From JAXLVB01 sp044228045 (GTDB taxonomy: Bacteria > Bacteroidota > Bacteroidia > Cytophagales > Spirosomataceae), in NCBI GenBank assembly GCA_044228045.1, contig JBGAVQ010000002.1, forward strand, positions 16,908-80,907: DNA of 64,000 nucleotides. The letters run 5' to 3'. A model generated the notes under the pieces. That model saw only the letters and a list, made by a program, of their open reading frames with translations, was not told where the DNA came from and made no database searches. Made by a program: the position numbers and the translations under genes. Numbering within the stretch: position 1 is the stretch's first letter; each line of letters starts with the position of its first letter. Of the stretch, positions 16,929-25,188 are shown piece after piece.

Positions 16929-17960
16929 ATGAAAAAGCAACTATTCTTTCCGCTTTACCTCCTTTTTGCTTTTGTGGGGATATGGAATTGTCGTCAAGCA
17001 AATGAAATACTTGACCCTCAAAAACCATGTTTGCTCAAAACTATTAGATCTCGAACTACTCATTTTGATTATGTAAAAGAATCTATTACTGATAATACTT
17101 ACGATGCGAATGGGAATTTGATTACACACGAATTTTCCAAAAAATACATTTCAACAAATGAAGTTTCAGAAGAAGGCGAAACTCAAAATATTTCATATAT
17201 CTATGATGCAAAGGGCTATTTGAAGCACCGATACACCGAAGAAACTTTTTGGAATAAATATGAAGGAAAGAGTGCAAACACTCAAAATAGTTGGGGAGAA
17301 ACCTTTTTTTATGACCAATCTAACCGCTTAATTAAATTAATTGAATCCAATTCACGGCAACCTGTACCTTTTGATGATTCAAAAGGAATTGATTATACCT
17401 ATGACAATAATGGAAAAATTTTGAAAATTGCACCAAACCAAACTTTGCCTACAAATATTGGTAATGCCAGTTATTTTGAAAATGGAAAGTTAAAGTCGTT
17501 CTCATTCACCGAAAATGGTAAAGAAAAAGTAATTTTTAATTGTTATTACAATAGCAAAGGTTTCATTGAAAAAGTAGAAAACCCCGAATTTTTCTCAAAA
17601 AAGACGTTTTTCTACGATAATGATAATAACATGGTAAGGGTGGAACTGTTTACAAGAGACCACGGTGATACTTCAGTACATGATTACGAGTATGGTTTTA
17701 ATATCCCTCCCTCGCTTCTTCAACCGTTTTTTAAAGGACATCCACAAGTACCTACTTTTCAGAAAATGTGGGAAGACACTCGGTATATTTCCAGTGATAC
17801 ATATTATACTATATTTAATGGGGGCGTTGTTGGGGTAAAATCAAAAATTAACATATCATATAGATTCAACACCATTGGTTACCCAATCGAAAAAATAACC
17901 GATAACTCCAATGGGGAGTTATCATATGAAATCTACACTTACACGAACTGCCAAAAATAA
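16929..17960 (+). CDS. Secreted lipoprotein-like protein with YD-type repeats
   Basis: A 343-residue protein with signal MKKQLFFPLYLLFAFVGIWNC, in which Cys21 may be lipidated. The rest has repeats resembling the YD/Rhs type: YDANGNLI, YDAKGYLK, YDQSNRLIK, YDNNGKILK and YDNDNNMVR, so it is probably a beta-rich surface protein of the kind common in Bacteroidota. I placed the start at 16929 because the frame upstream overlaps the previous gene. It follows the membrane protein by 37 bp, and kynureninase follows it almost directly. The function is unknown. Confidence 0.72.
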   Translation: MKKQLFFPLYLLFAFVGIWNCRQANEILDPQKPCLLKTIRSRTTHFDYVKESITDNTYDANGNLITHEFSKKYISTNEVSEEGETQNISYIYDAKGYLKHRYTEETFWNKYEGKSANTQNSWGETFFYDQSNRLIKLIESNSRQPVPFDDSKGIDYTYDNNGKILKIAPNQTLPTNIGNASYFENGKLKSFSFTENGKEKVIFNCYYNSKGFIEKVENPEFFSKKTFFYDNDNNMVRVELFTRDHGDTSVHDYEYGFNIPPSLLQPFFKGHPQVPTFQKMWEDTRYISSDTYYTIFNGGVVGVKSKINISYRFNTIGYPIEKITDNSNGELSYEIYTYTNCQK

Positions 17961-17964
17961 AAAC

Positions 17965-19218
17965 GTGAATAAACTTTTGACAAGATCCCAATCCATTCAA
18001 TTAGACGATGAAGACCCCCTCAACTCGTTCAGAAAACGGTTTTTTATACCTGAACACAATGGGAAACCTGTTGCTTACATGGTGGGTAATTCGCTTGGGT
18101 TACAGTCTAAGTCGGTAAAGCAAGTCCTTGATAATGAGTTGACTAAATGGCAAAACTTAGGGGTAGAAGCTTGGTTTGAAGAACCCGAACCGTGGATTCC
18201 GTACTTGAAGCATCTCAAAAAGCCCTTGGCAGCCATTGTAGGAGCAACCGAGCAGGAAGTAACAGTTATGAACAGCGCAACGACTAACATTCACCTCATG
18301 TTAGCGTCGTTTTATCAGCCTGCTGGTAAAAAATATAAAATATTAACCGAAGGTGGTGCTTTCCCCTCGGATCAATATGCTTTTGAAACGCATCTCAACC
18401 TAAGAGGTTTTGACCCAGATGCCACTGTTGTTGAAATATTTCCGAGAGAAGGAGAATTTACCCTACGTACCGAAGACATTATTCAAAAAATAGAAGAAAT
18501 TGGTGAGGAATTGGCATTAGTTCTGATGGGGGGTATCAATTATTATACGGGTCAATTTTTTGATATTCAACAAATTGTACGGCAAGCACACGCAGTGGGA
18601 GCCTTAGCAGGTTTTGACATGGCTCATGTAGTGGGCAATGTTCCGCTACAATTCCATGACTGGTCTGTGGATTTTGCAGTTTGGTGTTCTTATAAGTACC
18701 TCAATGCTGGGCCTGGGGCAGTTGCAGGTGTATTTGTTCATCAAAACCATCACCACACTAATTTGCCACGTTTGGCAGGTTGGTGGGGTTACGATGAAGC
18801 TACTCGTTTTGAGATGACAAAAGGTTTTAAACCCATGCTTGGGGCAGATGGCTGGCAGGTTTCAACACCAAATATCTTATCAATGGCATGCCATAGCGCA
18901 TCTTTATCCATTTTTGAAGAAGCGGGCATGGAAGCAATTCGGCAAAAATCCTTAAAACTTACTGCTTACTTAGAAGGAATTATTCAGCAATATCCTGAAA
19001 TTCAAATCATTACGCCAAGTGAACCTTCGGCAAGAGGCTCACAACTTTCATTACTGGTAAGGCAAGATGGTAAGAAGCTGTTTGAACACCTCAAACGAGC
19101 CAACATCTGGGGCGACTGGCGAGAACCCAATTGCATCCGTTTAGCACCTGCGCCACTTTACAATACTTTTGAGGAAGTTTGGCAAGTAGGGGAGGCTTTG
19201 AAGGCTTTCTATCGCTAA
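17965..19218 (+). CDS. kynU: Kynureninase
   Basis: A PLP enzyme of about 417 residues that splits kynurenine (or 3-hydroxykynurenine) to anthranilate (or 3-hydroxyanthranilate) and alanine. Landmarks are LDDEDPLNSFRKRFFIP, YMVGNSLGLQ, GGAFPSDQYAFETH, GFDMAHVVGNVP and the PLP lysine in CSYKYLNAGPGAVAG. I favour the GTG at 17965, four bases after the lipoprotein stop, because 12 residues then precede LDDEDPL as in relatives; ATGs at 17911 and 17926 would overlap the upstream gene. No other tryptophan-catabolism gene is in the window. It converges with nspC, only 3 bp away. Confidence 0.93.
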   Translation: MNKLLTRSQSIQLDDEDPLNSFRKRFFIPEHNGKPVAYMVGNSLGLQSKSVKQVLDNELTKWQNLGVEAWFEEPEPWIPYLKHLKKPLAAIVGATEQEVTVMNSATTNIHLMLASFYQPAGKKYKILTEGGAFPSDQYAFETHLNLRGFDPDATVVEIFPREGEFTLRTEDIIQKIEEIGEELALVLMGGINYYTGQFFDIQQIVRQAHAVGALAGFDMAHVVGNVPLQFHDWSVDFAVWCSYKYLNAGPGAVAGVFVHQNHHHTNLPRLAGWWGYDEATRFEMTKGFKPMLGADGWQVSTPNILSMACHSASLSIFEEAGMEAIRQKSLKLTAYLEGIIQQYPEIQIITPSEPSARGSQLSLLVRQDGKKLFEHLKRANIWGDWREPNCIRLAPAPLYNTFEEVWQVGEALKAFYR

Positions 19219-19221
19219 TTC

Positions 19222-20361
19222 CTACAACCTATCCTTGTAAGTCTCATAGCCAAATTTCTTGACTAATTGAAAGGTGTCATCTTCTTTCCAAATGCCGATT
19301 GAAGGCAATGGAACGCCGTTAAACGTGCTTGTTTTGACCATGGTGTAATGTATCATGTCGTCAAACACGATAGAATCACCTATTTGTAGTGGGTGGTCAA
19401 ATGAATAATCGCCCATAAAATCACCAGCCAAGCAAGTCATACCACCCATGCGATAGGTTGGTTTGCCATCAATGGGTTCGTGGTGGGCGTTCCAGATGCG
19501 TGGTTTATAGGGCATTTCGAGTGTGTCGGGCATGTGAGCTGTAAACGACACATCCAACATAGCTACCATAATGCCTTGGCTATCAATAATATCCTGAACA
19601 GTTGAAGTCAAATAACCCGTTTGCCAACCAATGGCCGAGCCGGGTTCCATAATCAATTGAAGATGAGGGTATTTATCCTGAAAATCGTTCAATACCTTCA
19701 CCAAATGATCAATGTCATAACCCTTGCGAGTCATCAAATGTCCCCCACCCATGTTGAACCATTTGACCTGATATAGTAAATCAGAAAAGCGTTCTTCTAC
19801 AGCTTTGAGGGTGCGTTCCAATGTATAAGAATCATTTTCACAAAGGGTATGAAAATGTAGTCCCTCGATTTCATCAGGCAATTTGTCAGGCAACTGCGCC
19901 CGCACTACACCCAAGCGAGAACCAGGCACACATGGGTTATATAGGTCTGTTTCTACTTCAGAATACTGAGGGTTGATACGAATCCCCATTGATATTTTTT
20001 CGGGATAAGCTGATACCCTATCCTTAAATCGCTCATATTGATTCCACGAATTGAAAGTCAAATGACTGGAATAATCAAGGATTTCGGGCATGTCCGAGTC
20101 CAAGTACAAAGGGGAATAAGTATGCGCCTTACAGCCCATTTCTTCAAAAATCAAGCGAGCTTCGTTCAGCGAACTGGCCGTAGCACCAGCTAAGTATTTT
20201 TTGACGAATGGAAACGTACTATACATAGCAAAGCCTTTGAGTGCCAATATGATCTGCACACTGGTTCGTGCTTGTACACTTTGCAGTAATTCTAAATTTT
20301 TTCGTAGCAGTCGTTCTTCCAGTACAAAACACGCCGAAGGTACTTTTGAAATGTCAATCAT
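19222..20361 (-). CDS. nspC: Carboxy(nor)spermidine decarboxylase
   Basis: A 379-residue fold-type III PLP decarboxylase that converts carboxyspermidine to spermidine. Signatures are the PLP lysine in ILALKGFAMY, GLHFHTLCEND, WFNMGGGHLMT and MEPGSAIGWQTG. The dehydrogenase that makes its substrate is at 47391-48614. It is the last gene of a minus-strand run accA - HAD - site-2 protease - plsC - nspC, 6 bp after plsC, so regulation is probably shared with fatty-acid and membrane genes. Confidence 0.93.
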   Translation of the reverse strand: MIDISKVPSACFVLEERLLRKNLELLQSVQARTSVQIILALKGFAMYSTFPFVKKYLAGATASSLNEARLIFEEMGCKAHTYSPLYLDSDMPEILDYSSHLTFNSWNQYERFKDRVSAYPEKISMGIRINPQYSEVETDLYNPCVPGSRLGVVRAQLPDKLPDEIEGLHFHTLCENDSYTLERTLKAVEERFSDLLYQVKWFNMGGGHLMTRKGYDIDHLVKVLNDFQDKYPHLQLIMEPGSAIGWQTGYLTSTVQDIIDSQGIMVAMLDVSFTAHMPDTLEMPYKPRIWNAHHEPIDGKPTYRMGGMTCLAGDFMGDYSFDHPLQIGDSIVFDDMIHYTMVKTSTFNGVPLPSIGIWKEDDTFQLVKKFGYETYKDRL

Positions 20362-20367
20362 GGTCAG

Positions 20368-20952
20368 CTATGCTTTTGGGGCAAGGTAGTTGGCAATCCA
20401 GTCTTTTTGAACGCCTTGAATGGTACTAAAATACTTGGCGATGGTTACCTTGTCTTGGTTCCAATCACCAACAGGAAAAAAAGGCTCCGAAAAAAAGACC
20501 GTTTTGCGTGGATAATCAAAACCAGCCATTACAATAGGGGCTTTGGTTGCGATTGCCATGTGATAAAATCCTCTTTTTAGTTCTTTTACATTTTTGCGAG
20601 TGCCTTCTGGGGTGATAACCAAGCATACTTCTGGTTGAGAGTGAAAATACTCAACTACTTCTCCTACGAGCCCATGAGGAGCACTTCTATCAACAGGTGT
20701 TCCGCCAAACGCCTTGAAAAGAGGCCCTAACCATCCCTCAAATAGTTCTTTTTTGCCCAAAAAGCCTACTTTTTGATTCATTTGGGGGCGAGTGCCAAGA
20801 CCAACCGGAACATCCCAAGCAGTTGCATGAGGAGCCACAATCACAATGGTCTTAGGATATTTTTTTTTATCAATAGGGAAATGCCCGGCTACTTTCCAGC
20901 CTAGCAGCTTAAAAATTGAAATTGCAATCCAATTGGTGAGTTTAAGAAACAT
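20368..20952 (-). CDS. 1-acyl-glycerol-3-phosphate acyltransferase family protein
   Basis: A 194-residue PlsC-like acyltransferase. It has the catalytic HX4D motif in APHATAWDVP, GGTPVDRSAPHG (motif II-like) and the PEGTRK motif. The short length and the absence of several membrane segments put it with small PlsC paralogues rather than the main phosphatidate-synthesising enzyme. It lies 3 bp after the site-2 protease gene and 6 bp before nspC, in the accA operon, which fits a phospholipid role. Confidence 0.85.
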   Translation of the reverse strand: MFLKLTNWIAISIFKLLGWKVAGHFPIDKKKYPKTIVIVAPHATAWDVPVGLGTRPQMNQKVGFLGKKELFEGWLGPLFKAFGGTPVDRSAPHGLVGEVVEYFHSQPEVCLVITPEGTRKNVKELKRGFYHMAIATKAPIVMAGFDYPRKTVFFSEPFFPVGDWNQDKVTIAKYFSTIQGVQKDWIANYLAPKA

Positions 20953-20955
20953 GGT

Positions 20956-22100
20956 TTAGTCAATAATAAAAGGTTGTGGGCTAAAACAAACTATAAAAAC
21001 AATTAAAGCGAGCCAACCTAACAGTTTTCGTTTCCAATCTAAGGGTTCTTCGTGTTGGGCAGGTGGATGATAAACACCCAAAAACCTGCCGAGAAAAAAC
21101 AAAAAGGGCAAAAAACCAGAGTAACCAGTTAAGCCTTGAATCAGTTCAGGTAAAAGCATTTGTACCAAAAATACACATAAAGCAATAATAAGCGCATTGA
21201 TGGGTGTTTGGGCCATTCGCCGAAACATCAAAAACAAAAAGCCCATGTATAGAACGGCGTACCCAATTTCTTCGTAGTAATCCATATCGTTGGCAAGGGC
21301 AAAGTCTGACATTCTGTAAACACCTAATCCTGCATAAATTACAAATAATGTGAATAAAATAGGAGATAGGAAGCGATGCCTTTTAGTGCCAATTAAGGCA
21401 TAAAGAATGTGTCCACCATCTAACTGTCCAATAGGAATAAGGTTAAGAGCCGTAAAAAATAAAGCCAAGTAACCAGCAAACAAATAAGGATAATGAATGA
21501 TTTCATAGGCCGAAGGTATCAGAGTTGGGTCGGTAGCCACGTAGGTTCTAAAAAACCAAAAAACCAAATTGTCACCCAACGCAACGTTGCCAGCTCGCTT
21601 TGTTTGATAAACAAATGCGGCGTAATCGGAGCCAAATTGTTTGTATTCGGGGTGAATTTCAAACAAATAATCGAGCGAAGGTAAATGTGTAAACCCAAAC
21701 CAGAGCAAGCCAAGTGCAGCTATAAATCCAGCCAAAGGCCCTGCAATACCAATATCAAAGTATTGTCGAGCGGTTTTTATTTGACTTTTGATGCGAATAA
21801 AGGCCCCCATTGTGCCAATGCTTGTGAGTGTGCCAAGCCAGATAGGAATATAGTATGGCAAGGTTACTTTGACACGATTTTTTTTTGCAACGAAGTAATG
21901 TCCAAACTCATGTACTGTAAGCACCCCTAAGAATGGCACTGAGAATCTGAGACCACTCCAAAACTGCGCCACCCCATTTCTCTAAATGGTTCAAGAAATG
22001 AACTACCCCATGTCCATTCAGCGCCTGCCAAGGTAGTAGTCAGGAGTGTCAGTATAAATAGCGAGGCTTGAATGAGGTAAGTTCGTTGGCGACGATTCAC
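20956..22100 (-). pseudogene. Site-2 protease family (M50) membrane protein, frameshifted
   Basis: The main open part (from a GTG at 21972) encodes 338 residues of an intramembrane zinc protease: HEFGHY zinc motif, a PLAGF-containing segment and LIPIGQLDGGH with the third ligand. Its apparent start lacks the first transmembrane helix. That helix is in another frame upstream: from a GTG at 22100 one reads VNRRQRTYLIQASLFILTLL followed by TTTLAGAEW, which matches the normal N-terminus of this Bacteroidota family. The two frames join if one G is restored at about 21969-21970 (TGGCGCAG to TGGGCGCAG on the minus strand). A sequencing error or a recent point mutation; error is more likely given other cases nearby. 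Confidence 0.82.
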
Positions 22101-22120
22101 AGATTTCTTTGTTTACAAGC

Positions 22121-22759
22121 TTATTTTGCAAGTAGCTGATTACCAGTAAAATAATCTAAAATGGTATTAGTCTGAGGGTTATGATGAATGGTCTGAATAC
22201 CTAATTTGTTGGCTGCTTTGATGTTGGCATGTACATCGTCTATAAATAGACTTTCGCAGGCTTGAATGCCAGCCCTATCCAACATTTCTTGATAAATAGC
22301 AGGGTCAGGTTTCATTTTACCCATTTGATACGACATAAAAAGTTCATCAAATAACAAAGCATAAGGCTTTCCCAAATGCGCTTTTGCCTGACGTTCAATT
22401 TCCCGTAAATGAATGGCGTTGGTATTGCTTAGTAAATAAATTCTGTACTGAGTTCGTAAGTTGTCAAGTAAATGCAAGCGTTCTATAGGCAGTGGAAAAA
22501 GCAGCGAGTTCCAGCAAGTATCTAATTGACTATCAGACCAATCTCCGTTTAACTCACGCTTAAAAATAGCCCGAAGCTCATGTTCATCTATCTGACCCGA
22601 TTCGTGCAAATAAAACAAATTAGTGTCTCTAATCTTTTGTTGAACATATTCCACACTTACTCCTGCCAAGTCAGCAAAGGCTTGAATGGTGCGGGCTGGC
22701 TCAATGTCAATAATGACATTACCCATGTCAAAAATAAGATTGCGGATGATTGGTTTCAA
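22121..22759 (-). CDS. HAD family phosphatase
   Basis: A 212-residue haloacid-dehalogenase-like hydrolase. Motif I is IFDMGNVIID (usual DxDx(T/V) reads DMGNV, as in the YihX-type subgroup), motif II LLSNTNAIH, motif III lysine in MKPDPAIYQ and motif IV FIDDVHANIKAA. The cap is the small helical kind. It probably dephosphorylates a sugar phosphate or a nucleotide. It sits 51 bp after accA and 20 bp before the site-2 protease start, in the same operon. Confidence 0.9.
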   Translation of the reverse strand: MKPIIRNLIFDMGNVIIDIEPARTIQAFADLAGVSVEYVQQKIRDTNLFYLHESGQIDEHELRAIFKRELNGDWSDSQLDTCWNSLLFPLPIERLHLLDNLRTQYRIYLLSNTNAIHLREIERQAKAHLGKPYALLFDELFMSYQMGKMKPDPAIYQEMLDRAGIQACESLFIDDVHANIKAANKLGIQTIHHNPQTNTILDYFTGNQLLAK

Positions 22760-22810
22760 TAGGCGTTTGTTTGTACAGACCTTTGGCTTTTCAGATTATT
22801 TGACTTTAAC

Positions 22811-23767
22811 TCAAAATTCATTTACCACACCCATGTTTTCAAATTTCTCAATGCGTTGGTCAATGCGTTCTTCCGGCGACAAAGACTGAAGCTCAGATAG
22901 TGTTGTTAATATGACTTTTTTAAGAATAGCTGCCATTTGAGCCGTGTCAAGATGTGCTCCTCCAAGCGGTTCGGGCACAATGCCATCAATTAGGCCATTG
23001 CTCATCATATCTTTTGCGGTTAGTTTGAGAGCTTCTGCAGCCTGTTCTTTAAAATTCCAACTACGCCACAAAATAGACGAACATGATTCTGGTGAAATAA
23101 CTGAGTACCAAGTGTTTTCGAGCATGAGTACACGGTCGCCAATAGCAATACCTAATGCCCCACCCGATGCACCTTCGCCAATAATAATACAGATTACAGG
23201 CACTTTGAGCGTAAACATTTCTTTCAGGTTACGGGCAATGGCTTCACCTTGCCCACGTTCTTCTGCTTCTAAACCCGGAAAAGCACCTGGAGTATCAATT
23301 AAAGTAACGATAGGTTTGTTGAATTTTTCAGCTAATTTCATCAATCTCAGGGCTTTACGGTAGCCTTCTGGATTGGCCATGCCAAAATTTCGGTACTGAC
23401 GTTGCTTGGTGTTTCGTCCTTTTTGTTGACCAATTATCATCACGGTTTGGCCGTCTATTTCGCCAAAACCACCAACCATAGCTGGGTCATCCCCAAAATT
23501 TCGATCGCCATGCAGCTCAATAAACTGCTTACAAATCAGCTCAATGTAATCTAAGCTGTAAGGTCGGTCGGGGTGGCGAGATAGTTGAACTCGTTGCCAT
23601 CGGGTCAAATTGTCGGAGGTTTCTCTGCGTAGCTCCTCTATCCTGGCTTCAAGATCAGCAACAGGCGCACTTACATCAATATTATTCACCTCTGCCAGCC
23701 GTTTCATTTCTGCCAACCTGTTTTCAAGTTCGGCAATTGGTTTCTCGAAATCGAGTAGTGTCCTCAT
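22811..23767 (-). CDS. accA: Acetyl-CoA carboxylase carboxyltransferase subunit alpha
   Basis: A 318-residue AccA, which with AccD transfers the carboxyl group from biotin to acetyl-CoA to make malonyl-CoA. The start MRTLLDFEKPIAELENRLAE opens the usual coiled N-terminus; GDRNFGDDPAMVGGF, GQQKGRNTKQR, TLIDTPGAFPGLEAEERGQ, IIIGEGASGGALGIAIGDRV and SPESCSSILWRS follow. The frame upstream runs to 23863 but the conserved protein begins at 23767. A TATCTTTG -7 box lies 25 bp before the start. It is the first gene of a five-gene operon. Confidence 0.96.
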   Translation of the reverse strand: MRTLLDFEKPIAELENRLAEMKRLAEVNNIDVSAPVADLEARIEELRRETSDNLTRWQRVQLSRHPDRPYSLDYIELICKQFIELHGDRNFGDDPAMVGGFGEIDGQTVMIIGQQKGRNTKQRQYRNFGMANPEGYRKALRLMKLAEKFNKPIVTLIDTPGAFPGLEAEERGQGEAIARNLKEMFTLKVPVICIIIGEGASGGALGIAIGDRVLMLENTWYSVISPESCSSILWRSWNFKEQAAEALKLTAKDMMSNGLIDGIVPEPLGGAHLDTAQMAAILKKVILTTLSELQSLSPEERIDQRIEKFENMGVVNEF

Positions 23768-23792
23768 GCAAGGGGTTTTGTTGATTACGTTG

Positions 23793-23800
23793 CAAAGATA
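23793..23800 (-). promoter_or_regulatory. Putative accA promoter -7 box
   Basis: On the minus strand TATCTTTG fits the TAnnTTTG consensus, 25 bp before the accA ATG. I see no convincing -33 TTTG at the usual spacing, so confidence is limited. Confidence 0.4.
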
Positions 23801-23924
23801 AGGGTTAAGTAATGATGAACCATAAGCGTTGATTGATAAATTCAATAAGTCGTTATTTATCATTCACTTATAGTAGCTGCGGATAAATTAGTTTCTACTA
23901 CGCCAAACGAACAATTATCTGTTC

Positions 23925-23988
23925 AATTTTTCAATAGCGTAGCGTCGTTTCGCCAATGCGATTGCAAACGCTACGCTACTGAAAAATT
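23925..23988. repeat. 21-bp-stem hairpin after the AAA+ gene
   Basis: The arms 23925-23945 (beginning AATTTTTCA, ending TAGCGTAGCGT) and 23968-23988 pair over 21 bp with one mismatch; outer GTTCAA/TTGAAC words extend the symmetry. The loop carries a short GC-rich core. It lies past the stop of the minus-strand AAA+ gene and before accA's promoter on the same strand, so it may terminate that transcript, but its length and outer symmetry resemble a REP-like dispersed element. Confidence 0.65.
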
Positions 23989-24042
23989 TCTATTGAACAA
24001 CTTAAGTTACTTATTGGGCAAAAAATTGCCTAACAAAAGTAC

Positions 24043-25182
24043 TCAAAACCCAATCTTACGTTTTTCCTTTGGCTGATGAAACTGTTTTTCGGTCTGATTA
24101 TAAATTTCGGCCAAGGTCATAGGTTCAGTGATTTGGGTTTGAAACCCTAATTTTTCTGAAAGTTGCTGGGCTTTTTCTGCCGAAATTTTACCGAATTCGT
24201 ACTTGGCAATCAGTCTCCCTTTACGTAAAAGTGCCTCGTCAATATTTGAAATTGAGGTATTAAAGGTGCAGATAATCTGCAAGTTAAGGCAGTCTGAGAG
24301 CAAACCATCTGCCAGATTCAGTAAGATTGAAACCACCGAATTGCCCGTATCTTCCCGGTTCATCAAGATATTTTCGGCGTCTTCGATAATCAAGACAGAG
24401 TTGGGGTTTTGGATCAAAATACTCACAAACTCAGGGTCGGTGATGTGAGCAGCAATGTGAGGTTGAAGAAAAAAAATCTTTTTACGAATCTTTCCAGTCA
24501 AAAAACGCAAGTACGATGTTTTGCCAGTGCCGGGCAAGCCATGCAAAATAACCAAGCCCTTGTCATTCTTTTGGTTGAGGCGTTTAGTGATGGTTTCGTG
24601 TGCTTCTGCAAAATCATCATTGTAATTGGCATGAATATCCAGCTTTACCCTATTGATTTTGAGTTGTTCGGTCGTGATGCCTTCGTAGCGACTTTGGGTC
24701 AGTAAATTGATCTTATATTGTGTTCCTTGTTCTCGAATTTTGAATTTAAGTAGTTGATTAGTAAGTTCTTGTGCGAATATTCGGTCTGGTGGTGACCCCA
24801 GTACTCGACAAGTGTCACGGTCATTAAAAGTAATCAATAGGCCATTCTTCAACAAAAACATACGCTCATCGGTGAGGTAGGCTTTTTTGTTACGAGAATA
24901 AAAATTCAAGAACAATTCTTCTTGAATTTGAGGCTGGTATTCTTTTTCGAAAAAGGTAACAGCTTTCTCTAAAATAAGTCCACCAATAGTAAAAGCAGAG
25001 GGTATTTTACCAAAAAGTGCATAAAACAACTTAAATTCGTTGAGGTAACTATCATTAAAAATAGAAAGCATCGAATGATTTTGTTGTTGTTCCATGTCGT
25101 TTTTTCGTTGAGCAAAACGGCGATATTTTTTTGCTTGATTTTCGTAATGTTCCTCGCTTTCAAAATGTTCTGAGTTTGACAT
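24043..25182 (-). CDS. AAA+ ATPase with unassigned N-terminal region
   Basis: A 379-residue protein. The C-terminal half is an AAA+ domain: Walker A HGLPGTGKTSY (about residue 213), Walker B SVLIIEDAEN, sensor 1 IICTFNTSI and an arginine-containing LLRKGRLIAKYEF box. The N-terminal 200 residues are charged at first, then mixed, and I do not recognise them. It is 6 bp after the aminopeptidase P gene, so the two share a transcript. The Walker B and RKGRL pattern resembles the BCS1/proteasomal-type classical AAA clade, but no protease or chaperone domain is attached. A role in remodelling an unknown client is inference. Confidence 0.8.
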   Translation of the reverse strand: MSNSEHFESEEHYENQAKKYRRFAQRKNDMEQQQNHSMLSIFNDSYLNEFKLFYALFGKIPSAFTIGGLILEKAVTFFEKEYQPQIQEELFLNFYSRNKKAYLTDERMFLLKNGLLITFNDRDTCRVLGSPPDRIFAQELTNQLLKFKIREQGTQYKINLLTQSRYEGITTEQLKINRVKLDIHANYNDDFAEAHETITKRLNQKNDKGLVILHGLPGTGKTSYLRFLTGKIRKKIFFLQPHIAAHITDPEFVSILIQNPNSVLIIEDAENILMNREDTGNSVVSILLNLADGLLSDCLNLQIICTFNTSISNIDEALLRKGRLIAKYEFGKISAEKAQQLSEKLGFQTQITEPMTLAEIYNQTEKQFHQPKEKRKIGF

Positions 25183-25188
25183 CTGTTT

